Source of the DNA: an uncultured Lachnospiraceae bacterium
Lineage (GTDB): Bacteria; Bacillota; Clostridia; Lachnospirales; Lachnospiraceae
Assembly (NCBI GenBank): GCA_910577045.1
Contig: CAJTLB010000002.1
Location: forward strand, 124,001 to 188,000
Direction: 5' to 3'
Length of the DNA: 64,000 bases
Made by a program: the position numbers and the translations under genes. The notes under the pieces were generated by a model. It was not told the origin of the DNA, did not search any database, and was given only the letters and a program-made list of their open reading frames with translations. Each line of letters opens with the position of its first letter. Position 1 is the first letter of the stretch. Below, one piece after another: positions 16,721 to 25,700 of this stretch.

Positions 16721-17974
16721 ATGCTTGATAAAGAAAAAGTTGGAAGGGCAATTTCAACACAACGAAAAGTAAAAGGAATGACACAAAAACAGCTTGCAGA
16801 TTTACTTAATGTATCCTATCAGGCAGTTTCAAGATGGGAACAAGGCATTAGCCTGCCATCTATAGATATTATGTATGATATCGCCCAGGTACTGGAAAGT
16901 ACTGTTGATTTTTTACTAAATGGCCTTTCAGAAGAAAGAAAGGCTATTAGTTACCTAGATACCGGTTTAGACACAAAAAAACTCTATATTGTAAAAGACA
17001 GGTTAAATAACTTAATTACCAAAAGTGATATGTTAATCCATGCCAAATATGTTGATCCAGTATTTTTTAAAATGGACACTTTAGAAATGGAAGAACCTGT
17101 ATATGTATTTGCAAACCATGTCCCAGGCTCTAAAGAACGTTTTGCAATGGATAATGGATATGACAGGGAAATATGTATTGATTTAGTATCAAACGCCTCT
17201 AATAATCTAATCCGTTTTGGGGTAAAACCTGCTATTTTACAAGCCAATATTGTCTGTGGGAACAATGACAGCGGACAAATCCTTACTATGGGCGAAGCCC
17301 TTAAAGAAGCTTGTGAAAACAATGGAATTATATTTGCAGGGTTAGAAGTAGCCGCCCAGGCTATTAATTACCACGCCGGTGAATACAAAATAAGTGCTTC
17401 TATTATAGGGGTTGTAGATAGAAAAAAAATTATTACTGGATCAGAAATTACAGAAGGGGATATTATTATTGGGCTGCATACAGATGGCATCTCCTCTATT
17501 AGTTACCCTTTTATTAAAGTAATCCTTGACAGAAGGCCTGATATAACTTATGCAAAAATTGACGCAAACCATATTTTTATAGATGAACTTATGAAGCCAA
17601 ATACTTCTTATGTAAATGTAATAAATGAGCTTCATCAGCAAAACCTAGTACATGGTATTTTCCATATTAACCGTTCTTTATTTAACCGCAAATGTTATAA
17701 TACCATGCCAAAAGGGCTTGGTGCCAGTATTTCTGTCCCACCCATACCTGCACTGTTTCAATATATATATGACTTAAATCTTATGGACAAGAAAGGTTTT
17801 TTAGAAGACTTTTCCCCTGGTATTAGTATGTTACTGGTAGTGGCAAGGGAAGAATGTGATAAAGTAATAAATATTATTGGGAAATACCATAAATGTTATA
17901 TTATGGGAAATATAAAAAAAGATTCTGAATATCCTGATGCAAAAGTATGGATGGAAGGAACCCTAAAATGGTAA
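16721..17974 (+). CDS. XRE regulator fused to a degenerate PurM (AIR synthase) fold
   Basis: 417 residues. Residues 1-65: Cro/CI helix-turn-helix (VKGMTQKQLADLLNVSYQAV, SRWEQGISLPS). From about 74 to the end the sequence follows PurM: SYLDTGLDT (PurM SYKDAGVD), an AIRS N-domain (LIRFGVKPAILQANIVCG), EGDIIIGLHTDGIS, then the AIRS C-domain with LMKPNTSYV, MPKGLGASISVPPIP, FSPGISMLLVV. Catalytic features of PurM are altered: the ND pair is NN, the GGET loop reads AGLEVAAQ, and the GGG of HITGGG reads HINRSL. I infer a DNA-binding sensor that uses the fold to bind a nucleotide-like ligand, not an enzyme. The stop overlaps the ABC gene start (ATGGTAA). GGAGGTAACAC precedes ATG 16721. Confidence 0.85.
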   Translation: MLDKEKVGRAISTQRKVKGMTQKQLADLLNVSYQAVSRWEQGISLPSIDIMYDIAQVLESTVDFLLNGLSEERKAISYLDTGLDTKKLYIVKDRLNNLITKSDMLIHAKYVDPVFFKMDTLEMEEPVYVFANHVPGSKERFAMDNGYDREICIDLVSNASNNLIRFGVKPAILQANIVCGNNDSGQILTMGEALKEACENNGIIFAGLEVAAQAINYHAGEYKISASIIGVVDRKKIITGSEITEGDIIIGLHTDGISSISYPFIKVILDRRPDITYAKIDANHIFIDELMKPNTSYVNVINELHQQNLVHGIFHINRSLFNRKCYNTMPKGLGASISVPPIPALFQYIYDLNLMDKKGFLEDFSPGISMLLVVAREECDKVINIIGKYHKCYIMGNIKKDSEYPDAKVWMEGTLKW

Positions 17975-19671
17975 AACCAAGTCTACGCCACGGGTATATG
18001 TTATTATTATTTATTATATGTTCCATTGTTTTAAATGAAATTATCATTATAGGAAATGATTTTATTGCAAATGCCACAGACTCAATGCTTTCTGGGCAAC
18101 AAGTATTCTTGCCAGAATTTTTTACACCGCTAATATGGATGATTTTATTAGGCACAGTTATTTCATACTTCAAAGGCATTTTTGGGAAACATTATAGTTC
18201 TATGGTACAGAACGATGTCCGTTTATCACTTGGGCAGCACTTATTAAAATTGCCTTTTTCCTATTTTGATACAAAAGGGACTGGAAGTATCCTTACGACA
18301 CTTATATCAGATATGGAAGAAATGGAAAGATTTTTTTCTGAAATTCTTCCAGGGCTTTTTGTAAATTTTATTATAGTACTTACATCCACAATATATTTAA
18401 TTCAAATGGATGTTATGTTAATTATTGTACTATTTGCAAGCTATCCCATTATGTTAATTGTAGCAGATAAATTATCCAAAAAACTTGCCAATATAATAAA
18501 GAAACTGCGTACCCATATGGATGAGCGCACAGAACAAGCATACGATGCCATTCAAGGCATTATAGTCGGCAGAAGCTATAACCTATATGAACTACATAAA
18601 CAAAAAATTGATACTATTATTAACAATATGGTAACACAAGCATGTAAAAGCACCCGTATCTCCTCCCTTGGCTGGGTCCTAAAAAATATCATTACTACTG
18701 TTCCTGTTATTATCTGTTATCTTTTTGCACTATATGAAACAAAGCAAGGAAGGATTAGTGTAGGGGATATGCTCGCTTTTACAGTAATACTAAATAGAAT
18801 TTTATACCCAATTGGCGATATTGTTTTTTGTGCAAATGATATACGTGAAATAGGCGTTTCACTAAAAAGAATACAAGAAATCTATAATCAAAAAGAAGAA
18901 CGAACAGATGGAACCATATATAAGATACCCAATATTAACCAAGCCGCCCCTATGATTGAATGGAAAGACATTGATTTTTATTATAATAACAATTGTGATC
19001 GCTATGTCTTAAATAAAATAAACTTTTCTATTAACGCAGGCGAACAAACTGCTTTTGTAGGCGGATCAGGGGAAGGGAAGAGCACTATTTTTAAGCTACT
19101 TTGCGGCTTTTATGAAAAAAAGAATGGCGAATATACGCTTTTGGGGCATCCTTTTAAAGATTGGAATTTAAAAGCAGCAAGAGACTGTTTTTCAGAAGTT
19201 TCACAAAACATTTTTTTATTCCCTGAAACCATTAGGCAAAATATAGCTTGTGGAAAAGAAAATGCTACAGAAGAAGAAATTATAGAAGCATGTAAAAATG
19301 CAAATATCCATGACTTTATTGTAAGCCTTCCAAAAGGATATGATACCTTTGTTGGGGAACGTGGCATATGCCTTTCAGGAGGGCAAAGGCAAAGAATTTC
19401 TATTGCAAGGGCTTTCCTAAAAAACGCCCCCATTCTCCTTTTAGACGAACCAACTGCCTCTGTAGATATGGAAGCAGAACAAAAAATACAAGAAGCGATT
19501 GAAAAAATATCTGCTGGGAAAACAGTAATTACAATTGCACATAGGCTTTCCACAATAAAAAATGCAAAAAAAATCTATGTAATTAGTGGCGGAAAAATAG
19601 TGGAAATAGGAAACCACAAAGAACTTATGAAAAAACAAGGAATCTACGCAGAAATGTATGCAAAAGGGTAA
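17968..19671 (+). CDS. ABC exporter half-transporter (permease-ATPase fusion), subunit 1
   Basis: 567 residues from ATG 17968, which overlaps the regulator's stop; GGAAGG lies upstream. Type IV exporter with six transmembrane helices (about 1-310) and an ATPase domain: Walker A GGSGEGKST, Q-loop FSEVSQNIFLF, signature LSGGQRQRISIA, Walker B ILLLDEPTAS, H-loop IAHRLST. All catalytic residues, including the Walker B glutamate, are present. The next gene encodes a second half-transporter 14 bases downstream, so they probably form a heterodimer that exports a small molecule, lipid or peptide. No peptidase domain (so not a LanT-type bacteriocin exporter). Controlled, by position, by the XRE-PurM protein. 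Confidence 0.93.
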   Translation: MVKPSLRHGYMLLLFIICSIVLNEIIIIGNDFIANATDSMLSGQQVFLPEFFTPLIWMILLGTVISYFKGIFGKHYSSMVQNDVRLSLGQHLLKLPFSYFDTKGTGSILTTLISDMEEMERFFSEILPGLFVNFIIVLTSTIYLIQMDVMLIIVLFASYPIMLIVADKLSKKLANIIKKLRTHMDERTEQAYDAIQGIIVGRSYNLYELHKQKIDTIINNMVTQACKSTRISSLGWVLKNIITTVPVIICYLFALYETKQGRISVGDMLAFTVILNRILYPIGDIVFCANDIREIGVSLKRIQEIYNQKEERTDGTIYKIPNINQAAPMIEWKDIDFYYNNNCDRYVLNKINFSINAGEQTAFVGGSGEGKSTIFKLLCGFYEKKNGEYTLLGHPFKDWNLKAARDCFSEVSQNIFLFPETIRQNIACGKENATEEEIIEACKNANIHDFIVSLPKGYDTFVGERGICLSGGQRQRISIARAFLKNAPILLLDEPTASVDMEAEQKIQEAIEKISAGKTVITIAHRLSTIKNAKKIYVISGGKIVEIGNHKELMKKQGIYAEMYAKG

Positions 19672-19685
19672 GGGGTGGTTAGGAA

Positions 19686-21347
19686 ATGTTAAAAACTTTT
19701 TTTCGCTATATGAAACTAATGGGCAATAGGCTTCCCATCTATTTATGTGCTATTTTACTTTCTACTATAGGCGATGCAGGACGCAAGATAGCAAATTCCT
19801 ATTTAATTAAAAATATTGTTACAGCGGCACAAACAAATAATACTACTCATCTTTTCCAGCTTGTACTTGGAAATTTTATAGTATTTGTACTTGGTTTACT
19901 ATTATGGCGTTTTGGCATTATCCATTATAATATTGAAGGCAGAACTGCTGCTGGTAAAGTAGAAAAACTTGTATTTTCAAAAGCTATGCGCCTGCCTATG
20001 TCCTATTATGAGAAGAACCATAGCAGCGATTTTATATCAAAACTTATTTTTGATGTACAAAAGGCTTCTGATATTTATACTTCAAGGCTCCGCCGGATAC
20101 TTTCAGCAATTATTTCCTCTATTATATACCTTATCCCTATGTTTTATTTTAGTTGGGAGCTTACTCTTTGTTTAACCGCTGTAAGTTTACTATCCTTTTT
20201 TATAAACAGTCTTTTTGCCAATCCCATGAAAACTGCTGGCAAACATCTATCTGATAAAAATAGTAAAATGCTTGAAAAGCTGACAAATATTTTATCTGGC
20301 ATAGAATTAATAAAAATCTTTCCAGTTGGCCCAAGGCTTTTACAAGAATATGAAACTACAAACAAAGAATATCTCCATATAAAGAAAAATACCAACCGGT
20401 TATCTGCAGGGCTTGAAAGTTTCAATTGTATGTTTGATTTAATTGGCGCATTAGCATTTTTAGGGCTTGGCATTTGGTTTGTATCTTTAGGAAGAATCAA
20501 CCTTGGAGAATTAACCGCACTTTATACATTATATGGTGTGTTCCGCAATGTTTTCCTAGATATAGGGCAATACCTGCCTCAAATGATGAATTGTATTGCT
20601 AATGCTGAAAAAATTTTTGAATTCCTTGATATGGAAGAGGAACCAGAGCAATGGGAATTTGAAACTTGCAAAGAAAAAGATAATGCTATATGTTATCCAG
20701 CAGATAATCCTATATTATCCGTACAAAATATAAGTTTTGGCTATAATGAAGGTAAAAAAATTTTAGAAAACTTTTCTATAAAGATTGAAAAAGGAAGTTT
20801 TGTGGCTATTACAGGTGAATCAGGTTGCGGAAAAAGTACACTTGCCAAACTTTTACTTGGTTTTTATCCATTAGAAAAAGGAACCATTATAATAAATGGA
20901 AAAACATATTCTGACCTTACTCTAAAAGAAATTAGGGAACAGATCTCCTATGTCCCCCAAGAACCTTATCTTTATAAAACTACTATTGCGGAAAATATAT
21001 CTTATGGAAAATATGGCGCAACCCGCAATGATATTATAGAAGCAGCAAAGGCAGCAAATGCCCATAATTTTATTATGAAACTGCCAAATGGATATGACAC
21101 CCTATTAGGAGAACGCGGCAATACCCTATCTGGCGGTGAAAAACAGCGTATTGCCATCGCCCGTGCCATTATTAGGAATAGCTCTATTATTCTACTGGAT
21201 GAGGCTACCTCTGCACTTGATAACGAATCTGAGTCACTTATCCAAGAAACAATAAAATCCTTAAAAGGAGGCCGCACTATACTTATGATAGCCCATCGGC
21301 CAAGCACTATTGCTGCTGCAGATACGGTAATAAAATATATAACCTAA
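19686..21347 (+). CDS. ABC exporter half-transporter (permease-ATPase fusion), subunit 2
   Basis: 553 residues. Six transmembrane helices in the first 300 residues with the coupling motif RRILSAIISSIIYL, then an ATPase domain: Walker A GESGCGKST, Q-loop SYVPQEPYLYKTT, signature LSGGEKQRIAIA, Walker B IILLDEATSALD, H-loop IAHRPST. Catalytic residues are intact. Differs from subunit 1 in the extracytoplasmic loops and linker, as expected for a heterodimer. AGGAAATG-type ribosome site just before the ATG. Last gene of the operon; no precursor peptide or modification enzyme is visible nearby, so the cargo is unknown. Confidence 0.93.
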   Translation: MLKTFFRYMKLMGNRLPIYLCAILLSTIGDAGRKIANSYLIKNIVTAAQTNNTTHLFQLVLGNFIVFVLGLLLWRFGIIHYNIEGRTAAGKVEKLVFSKAMRLPMSYYEKNHSSDFISKLIFDVQKASDIYTSRLRRILSAIISSIIYLIPMFYFSWELTLCLTAVSLLSFFINSLFANPMKTAGKHLSDKNSKMLEKLTNILSGIELIKIFPVGPRLLQEYETTNKEYLHIKKNTNRLSAGLESFNCMFDLIGALAFLGLGIWFVSLGRINLGELTALYTLYGVFRNVFLDIGQYLPQMMNCIANAEKIFEFLDMEEEPEQWEFETCKEKDNAICYPADNPILSVQNISFGYNEGKKILENFSIKIEKGSFVAITGESGCGKSTLAKLLLGFYPLEKGTIIINGKTYSDLTLKEIREQISYVPQEPYLYKTTIAENISYGKYGATRNDIIEAAKAANAHNFIMKLPNGYDTLLGERGNTLSGGEKQRIAIARAIIRNSSIILLDEATSALDNESESLIQETIKSLKGGRTILMIAHRPSTIAAADTVIKYIT

Positions 21348-21661
21348 CCAATAAAAAATGGTATTTATTTTTACACTATTAAAAAGCATTATACAATAAA
21401 ATTCCTTGTAAATACTGATGAATGTAAATTGTAAAGCAAAAGAATGTCAAATTCCAAGTTACATTAAGGTTTGGGATATTCCCAACAAGCAAAATCTGCA
21501 CTAATCTCGTGAGAGATAGTCTCATAAAACAAAGTCCCTCTAAACTGTCTTTGTAGGTGTGATAATACCGACCTACACTTGTGTGCAGGCCTTATTTGTG
21601 GTTCTAAATAGTCCCAGCTTTACCACCCCTTTACTGGCAAAAGTTTAGGGGTGGGCTTAAG
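21348..21661. other. non-coding gap with several strong inverted repeats
   Basis: A 314-base gap without a convincing gene. It holds ordered dyads: TCTCGTGAGAGA near 21506-21517, TGTAGGT (21552-21558) with ACCTACA (21571-21577), and CCACCCCT (21623-21630) with AGGGGTGG (21647-21654). Base composition is higher in GC than the neighbouring intergenic DNA. A 27-codon frame starts at 21420 (MNVNCKAKEC) but has no ribosome site. This could be a structured RNA, a terminal remnant of an IS200/IS605-type element, or both; I cannot decide from sequence alone. Confidence 0.4.
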
Positions 21662-22789
21662 CTATATAGGGAACGATTGATAGAACATTCCTTCCTCTAG
21701 CTGCTGTAACCCTGATACTTGCCCATCCCCAAATTCCATAATAATTAATGAACCATCTTCCTTCCTAGCAAGATCCAATGTAATAAAATTACTTTTTATA
21801 CTTTTTGCAATTAATTCTATCCATTGATATTCTTTATTTGAAATTTCTATCCCTGATTCTTCCATCCAATAATCACTTATTGTAAGGATTTTCCCTGCAT
21901 AAATAAATACCCGATATTCTTCTGATAAAGGCATGCCACTACGCTTATGGAACCCTATCTGTTTTAATTTTTCAAATTTCCTTAAAACCACCCCGCCTAC
22001 AAAGCTGGAACCTTGGCGTCCTATAAAATTTCTTATTACCTTAGATACATTCTCTATATCTTTTATATCTTTAATAAAACAAGCTTCATACCATTCATGT
22101 TTTCTACTTTTTACATAATCTTTTACGATATATGGCCCTTCTAAACCCTTAGACATTAAAATAGCATCTTCTAGTTTTCCTTGTGTTTCCCATACAGATT
22201 CTAATGTCTTATCTTTAAAATCATTGTACCAGCCAGGCAATAAATGGTACTTTTCGTATTCCTCTGGCGTATTTATTAATATAATCCCTTTCTTTTCTAA
22301 AAGAAAATAAAAATGCCTATACATTTCAGGCCGCATCATCCAACCACGATATATTGTTAATCCACAAATTTCTTCTCCATATAAAGACAATCGCCCTACT
22401 TCCATATCCTCATAACTAAATAATGCACAAGGATAGGTATTACTTGCTGCCTGATATTCTTCTTTATAATCTTCATCTACTTTATTTGGATATAAAGGAT
22501 GGCTGCAAAACAAGAAATTCATATTCTTTTGATCCTTTATTAAAATATTCCCTTCCACCTCTACTCCATTTACTAATTCCAATAAAATACCTATAGGAAT
22601 CTCATCTATGCCAACTTCCCCAAATACCCCTCTAAACATTTCCACTTCTTTTATTTTAAACTGGTTCCCACATAAATCATATAAATTATCCCCTATACAG
22701 ATAATCGTATCCTTATCTTTTTTTATGGTATATACCATTCCCCTTCCAGTTATTTTAAATCGATCTAATATCCTAAATACATCTGGCAT
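21662..22789 (-). CDS. ATP-grasp domain protein (R2K-like)
   Basis: 375 residues, cytoplasmic. The N-terminal 100 residues are a beta-rich domain (ITGRGMVYTIKKDKDTIICI, LVNGVEVEGNILI). The rest fits an ATP-grasp ligase of the R2K type: YRGWMMRPEMYRHFY, GPYIVKDYVKSRKHEW with the ATP-binding lysines, SGMPLSEEYRVFI, and the metal site LDLARKEDGSLIIMEFGDGQ. R2K enzymes are often tied to modification of peptides or cell-wall parts, but the N-terminal domain and lack of neighbours leave the substrate open. A ribosome site (AAGGGG) precedes ATG 22789. Convergent with the ABC operon. Confidence 0.85.
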   Translation of the reverse strand: MPDVFRILDRFKITGRGMVYTIKKDKDTIICIGDNLYDLCGNQFKIKEVEMFRGVFGEVGIDEIPIGILLELVNGVEVEGNILIKDQKNMNFLFCSHPLYPNKVDEDYKEEYQAASNTYPCALFSYEDMEVGRLSLYGEEICGLTIYRGWMMRPEMYRHFYFLLEKKGIILINTPEEYEKYHLLPGWYNDFKDKTLESVWETQGKLEDAILMSKGLEGPYIVKDYVKSRKHEWYEACFIKDIKDIENVSKVIRNFIGRQGSSFVGGVVLRKFEKLKQIGFHKRSGMPLSEEYRVFIYAGKILTISDYWMEESGIEISNKEYQWIELIAKSIKSNFITLDLARKEDGSLIIMEFGDGQVSGLQQLEEGMFYQSFPI

Positions 22790-23158
22790 AATTACTGACC
22801 CCTTCTTTTCTTTAAAAACTGAACTTTAATTTGATATTCTTATTATACATGTATTTGCCCCAATCTTCATTAATATTTTAATTATATTTACTCTAATTTA
22901 TATATTTAATTTGTATATTTACGTCAATAAACATTTCTGTTACGATCTTCCCCGTACAATAAAACCCATATTAAAATTTCCTGTCTACTACCTAAATTTA
23001 TTATAGAACTTTCTAAAAAATTGGCAATAAAAAGAATTATAAACAAAATAAAAGACATATGCTGGTAATCAATTATACGCATATGTCCTTCCTTTTTAAT
23101 TAAATATCCATTTACTGTTAAAATTTTGTATTAATAGTTAAAACAGATTATCCCAAAA
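22790..23158. other. intergenic gap
   Basis: 368 A/T-rich bases. Apart from the promoter region of the ATP-grasp gene and the terminator at 23044-23090, I see no gene, RNA or repeat here. Confidence 0.6.
23044..23090 (-). terminator. terminator of the serine hydrolase gene
   Basis: Minus strand GACATATGC, 16-base loop, GCATATGTC, then TTTTATTTT. About 70 bases beyond the stop codon at 23159. Confidence 0.8.
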
Positions 23159-24346
23159 TTATAATATTCCTTCTGCAACTGCCCTAAAAAACTCCACATG
23201 TTTTAATTCATATCCTTTTTCCATAAAATTAGGGTCTGCACTAGTCTTTACAATAATTACTTGTTTTGTTGGATTCACATAAATCCACTGCCCATACACG
23301 CCAATTGCCATAAACTCTCCTTCTTCCCCTTCTGGTATCCACCACTGGTATCCATACCCAATTGCATTATAGGCATCATTATTTGCTCCCGGTTTTGCAT
23401 ATTCTTCACTAATATCCATACTATCCTTTACCCAGCTTTTTTCAAGGACTTGTTCCCCATTATAATTTCCTTCTTTTAAATACAGCCTTGCAAACCGCGC
23501 ATAATCCCTAAGTGAAACACTTAATCCTCCCATTGCCAATTCTGTGCCATTGCTTAAAGTCCAATATGCGTCATGGGCAGCATCTATTTTTTTCCAAAGC
23601 TTTTCTTCCATATACTCTGCAAGGCTATATCCTGTTGCATTTGTAATAACCTGCCCTAAAATTTCTGTATTAATGCTTAAATATCTACGGTAAATATATG
23701 GCTCTTCTTGTATTCCATACTTTGCAATTACTTTCATAGCTGGAGTTCCCATTAATGTCCGCATCGAAAAATTACTCATATCCGTATCTTCATTAAAATT
23801 AATTCCAGATGCCATTTTTAAACATGCCCGGATTGGGATATTCTCTAGTTCTGTACCTACAAATTCTGGGATATACTTTCCAATGGGATCTTCTATACTA
23901 CTAATATAACCTTCTGATACTGCAATTCCCATTAAAGCTGATACAAATGATTTTCCCATTGAATTTGAAGAAAACAATGTATTTTCATCCCCTCCCAGAA
24001 AATACTTTTCATATTTAATTACATCATCCTTAATTACCAACATAGCAGAAGTTTTTGTATTATCCAGAAACTCTTTTGAAGGATAAGATACCCCTTCAAA
24101 ATAGAATTCATTTGGAAGCACCACATTATTCTCTTTTAGAAATTGAAATGTATTTTCACCTTTACTAATTTTTTTTGTTGGCTGTATTTCTGGTGTATGC
24201 TGGAATGTATAAGCTAAATTTTCATCTTTAAAACTATTTAAAGAGGCATAAACCATCTTTATTTTTTTTCCAAAACAAGCCCACAATACACTACCTGCAA
24301 CAATAACCCCTGCTATAACTATGCAAAATATTTTTTTCTTTTTCAT
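23159..24346 (-). CDS. serine hydrolase (beta-lactamase/penicillin-binding fold, class C type)
   Basis: 395 residues from ATG 24346 (MKKKKIFCIVIAG), with AAGGAG eight bases upstream. A longer frame begins at 24394, but that lies inside the -10 of the promoter and cannot be the start. An uncleaved or cleaved N-terminal helix (about 5-22) places it outside the membrane. Catalytic pattern: SSNSMGKSF (Ser-x-x-Lys), YLSINTEILG as the Tyr/Asn motif region, and a C-terminal GVYGQWIYVNP strand. This matches PF00144-type esterases/D-peptidases. Could process wall peptides, esters or a drug. Promoter has a MerR-type 19-base spacer. Confidence 0.9.
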   Translation of the reverse strand: MKKKKIFCIVIAGVIVAGSVLWACFGKKIKMVYASLNSFKDENLAYTFQHTPEIQPTKKISKGENTFQFLKENNVVLPNEFYFEGVSYPSKEFLDNTKTSAMLVIKDDVIKYEKYFLGGDENTLFSSNSMGKSFVSALMGIAVSEGYISSIEDPIGKYIPEFVGTELENIPIRACLKMASGINFNEDTDMSNFSMRTLMGTPAMKVIAKYGIQEEPYIYRRYLSINTEILGQVITNATGYSLAEYMEEKLWKKIDAAHDAYWTLSNGTELAMGGLSVSLRDYARFARLYLKEGNYNGEQVLEKSWVKDSMDISEEYAKPGANNDAYNAIGYGYQWWIPEGEEGEFMAIGVYGQWIYVNPTKQVIIVKTSADPNFMEKGYELKHVEFFRAVAEGIL

Positions 24347-24389
24347 ATCACATTCTCCTTTATCTGCATTTATTCCTTTCTGTATTTTT

Positions 24390-24420
24390 ATCATAAACCG
24401 TACAGTAACCGTCTAGTCAA
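24390..24420 (-). promoter_or_regulatory. MerR-type promoter of the serine hydrolase gene (19-bp spacer)
   Basis: Minus strand -35 TTGACT (24420-24415), -10 TATGAT (24395-24390), 19-base spacer. Identical -35 and -10 to the MATE promoter at 13813-13843 and 14 of 19 spacer bases the same, including the central GTTACTGTA. Suggests shared control by one MerR protein. Confidence 0.8.
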
Positions 24421-24791
24421 TACCTTTTTCAAATAAAATTAGGAAAATTTTTTCCTACCCACTACATTAAAACTTATTAGAAGCAAAAAAGCTTTTTCTT
24501 CTTGAGAACAAAAAACAGTGAATTGTCCTCCAATACAAAAAACAAATTCACTGCTTTACTGTTTATATTATTAAGTTATTGTGATTATGCCAGTACATAC
24601 TCCCTCTTTTTGATAATAGTTTCTACCTTTCCAATAGCTTAATTTCTCTACTATTTTATTATCTAACCAAATAACTTCCAAAAATCTGTATCTAACCATA
24701 TTTTATTATATGGCTATTCTAGATATAGCATAATAATCATTTAAACTGTTTATTTTCATTATAATTCATGCTTTTTATTCTTACTTTCCTT

Positions 24792-24980
24792 TTATAGTGC
24801 CACACTACTAATAACATTAATGCCAACCAATACTGAACGAGGTTTTGAAGGAAAAACAATTCCTGCCGCCATCATAACGATAAAGTTATATAACACAGCC
24901 GTTTTTAATATTTTCTTTTTTGGATTGGGAGGGAAGCGTTACGGAACCCCCAATGTGTTATTCAGGTTTTCATAAGCCTG
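24792..24980 (-). pseudogene. remnant of a membrane or secreted protein gene
   Basis: One frame reads VNQAYENLNNTLGVP, a stop, then RFPPNPKKKILKTAVLYNF and a hydrophobic stretch (IVMMAAGIVFPSKP, VGINVISSVAL) to TAA 24792. Protein-like composition with an in-frame stop, and no ribosome site before the internal ATGs. Likely the tail of a decayed gene; identity unknown. Confidence 0.4.
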
Positions 24981-24990
24981 ATTTACTTCT

Positions 24991-25551
24991 TTAATCAAAA
25001 TAACCGCTATCTATATCCTTGTCATTTTTCTTTGTAGCACAATATAAAAATTGGGCTTCTTCCAGTACTGATTTTTTGTAATACACATTTATTTCATCTA
25101 TACTATATTCTAAAATATAATAACTAAAGCTAACTGTCCCATCCGAAAATACCTGTTCAGGATACTTTATATATATCTTATTATTTTCTATAGTTTCTAT
25201 ATTAGATAAATCAGCTAAAAAACGATAAGAAGATTCTGATTCATAATCCGAAACATCATATCCATAGGCTGTTTTTTCTATAATTAGCTTACCCATTCCA
25301 TAATCTGATAAATAATCATATTCTCCTATCAAATTTTCTAACTCTTCTTTCAGGCTTTCTACCAAATTACTATCCGCTAAACTAACAGTATCACCATTCT
25401 GTGCTTGCGAAATCTCACTAGTGCCATCACTAATTTCTGTAACACTGTTCTTTACATTTGTTTGTGTATCTTCTGGATTCTTTACCTGCCCACATGATGA
25501 AAGTACAACCATGATTACCCCTGCTACTATTGCCATTTTTATCTTTTTCAT
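24991..25551 (-). CDS. putative lipoprotein (186 aa)
   Basis: Signal peptide with lipobox (VVLSSCGQ), so membrane-anchored outside the cell. Residues 20-75 are a Ser/Thr/Asn-rich spacer; the rest (LIGEYDYLSDYGMGKLII, YRFLADLSNIETIENNKIYI) is a small beta-rich domain. I do not recognise the family; it resembles small secreted proteins that score calcium- or ligand-binding folds, but nothing specific is visible. AGGAGG lies eleven bases before ATG 25551. Single gene. Confidence 0.75.
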   Translation of the reverse strand: MKKIKMAIVAGVIMVVLSSCGQVKNPEDTQTNVKNSVTEISDGTSEISQAQNGDTVSLADSNLVESLKEELENLIGEYDYLSDYGMGKLIIEKTAYGYDVSDYESESSYRFLADLSNIETIENNKIYIKYPEQVFSDGTVSFSYYILEYSIDEINVYYKKSVLEEAQFLYCATKKNDKDIDSGYFD

Positions 25552-25700
25552 TAATTATTATTCCTCCTGATCTATAAATATTATTTACCTTTTATAACCT
25601 GACGCCCTATGCTCCTTTCTTACTTTATGGCAGTTGCTAGACGTTATGGGAGCAATTTTCACTTTCGTTTATTGATAATACTCCCTTCTTATAGCTGATT

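Larger units (their letters stand above)
24347..24990. other. intergenic gap with promoter, hairpin and gene remnant
   Basis: 644 bases. Holds the MerR-type promoter (24390-24420), a hairpin CAGTGAATT...AATTCACTG near 24517-24555 without a clear T-tract, and the remnant at 24792-24980. Nothing else is supported. Confidence 0.6.

Noticed and set aside
17968..21347. Bacteriocin/lantibiotic export system
   Set aside because: The half-transporters lack a peptidase domain, and no precursor peptide or modification enzyme is found near them.
24346..24394. Upstream start (24394) for the serine hydrolase
   Set aside because: It falls inside the -10 of a well-formed promoter; the ATG at 24346 has a proper ribosome site.
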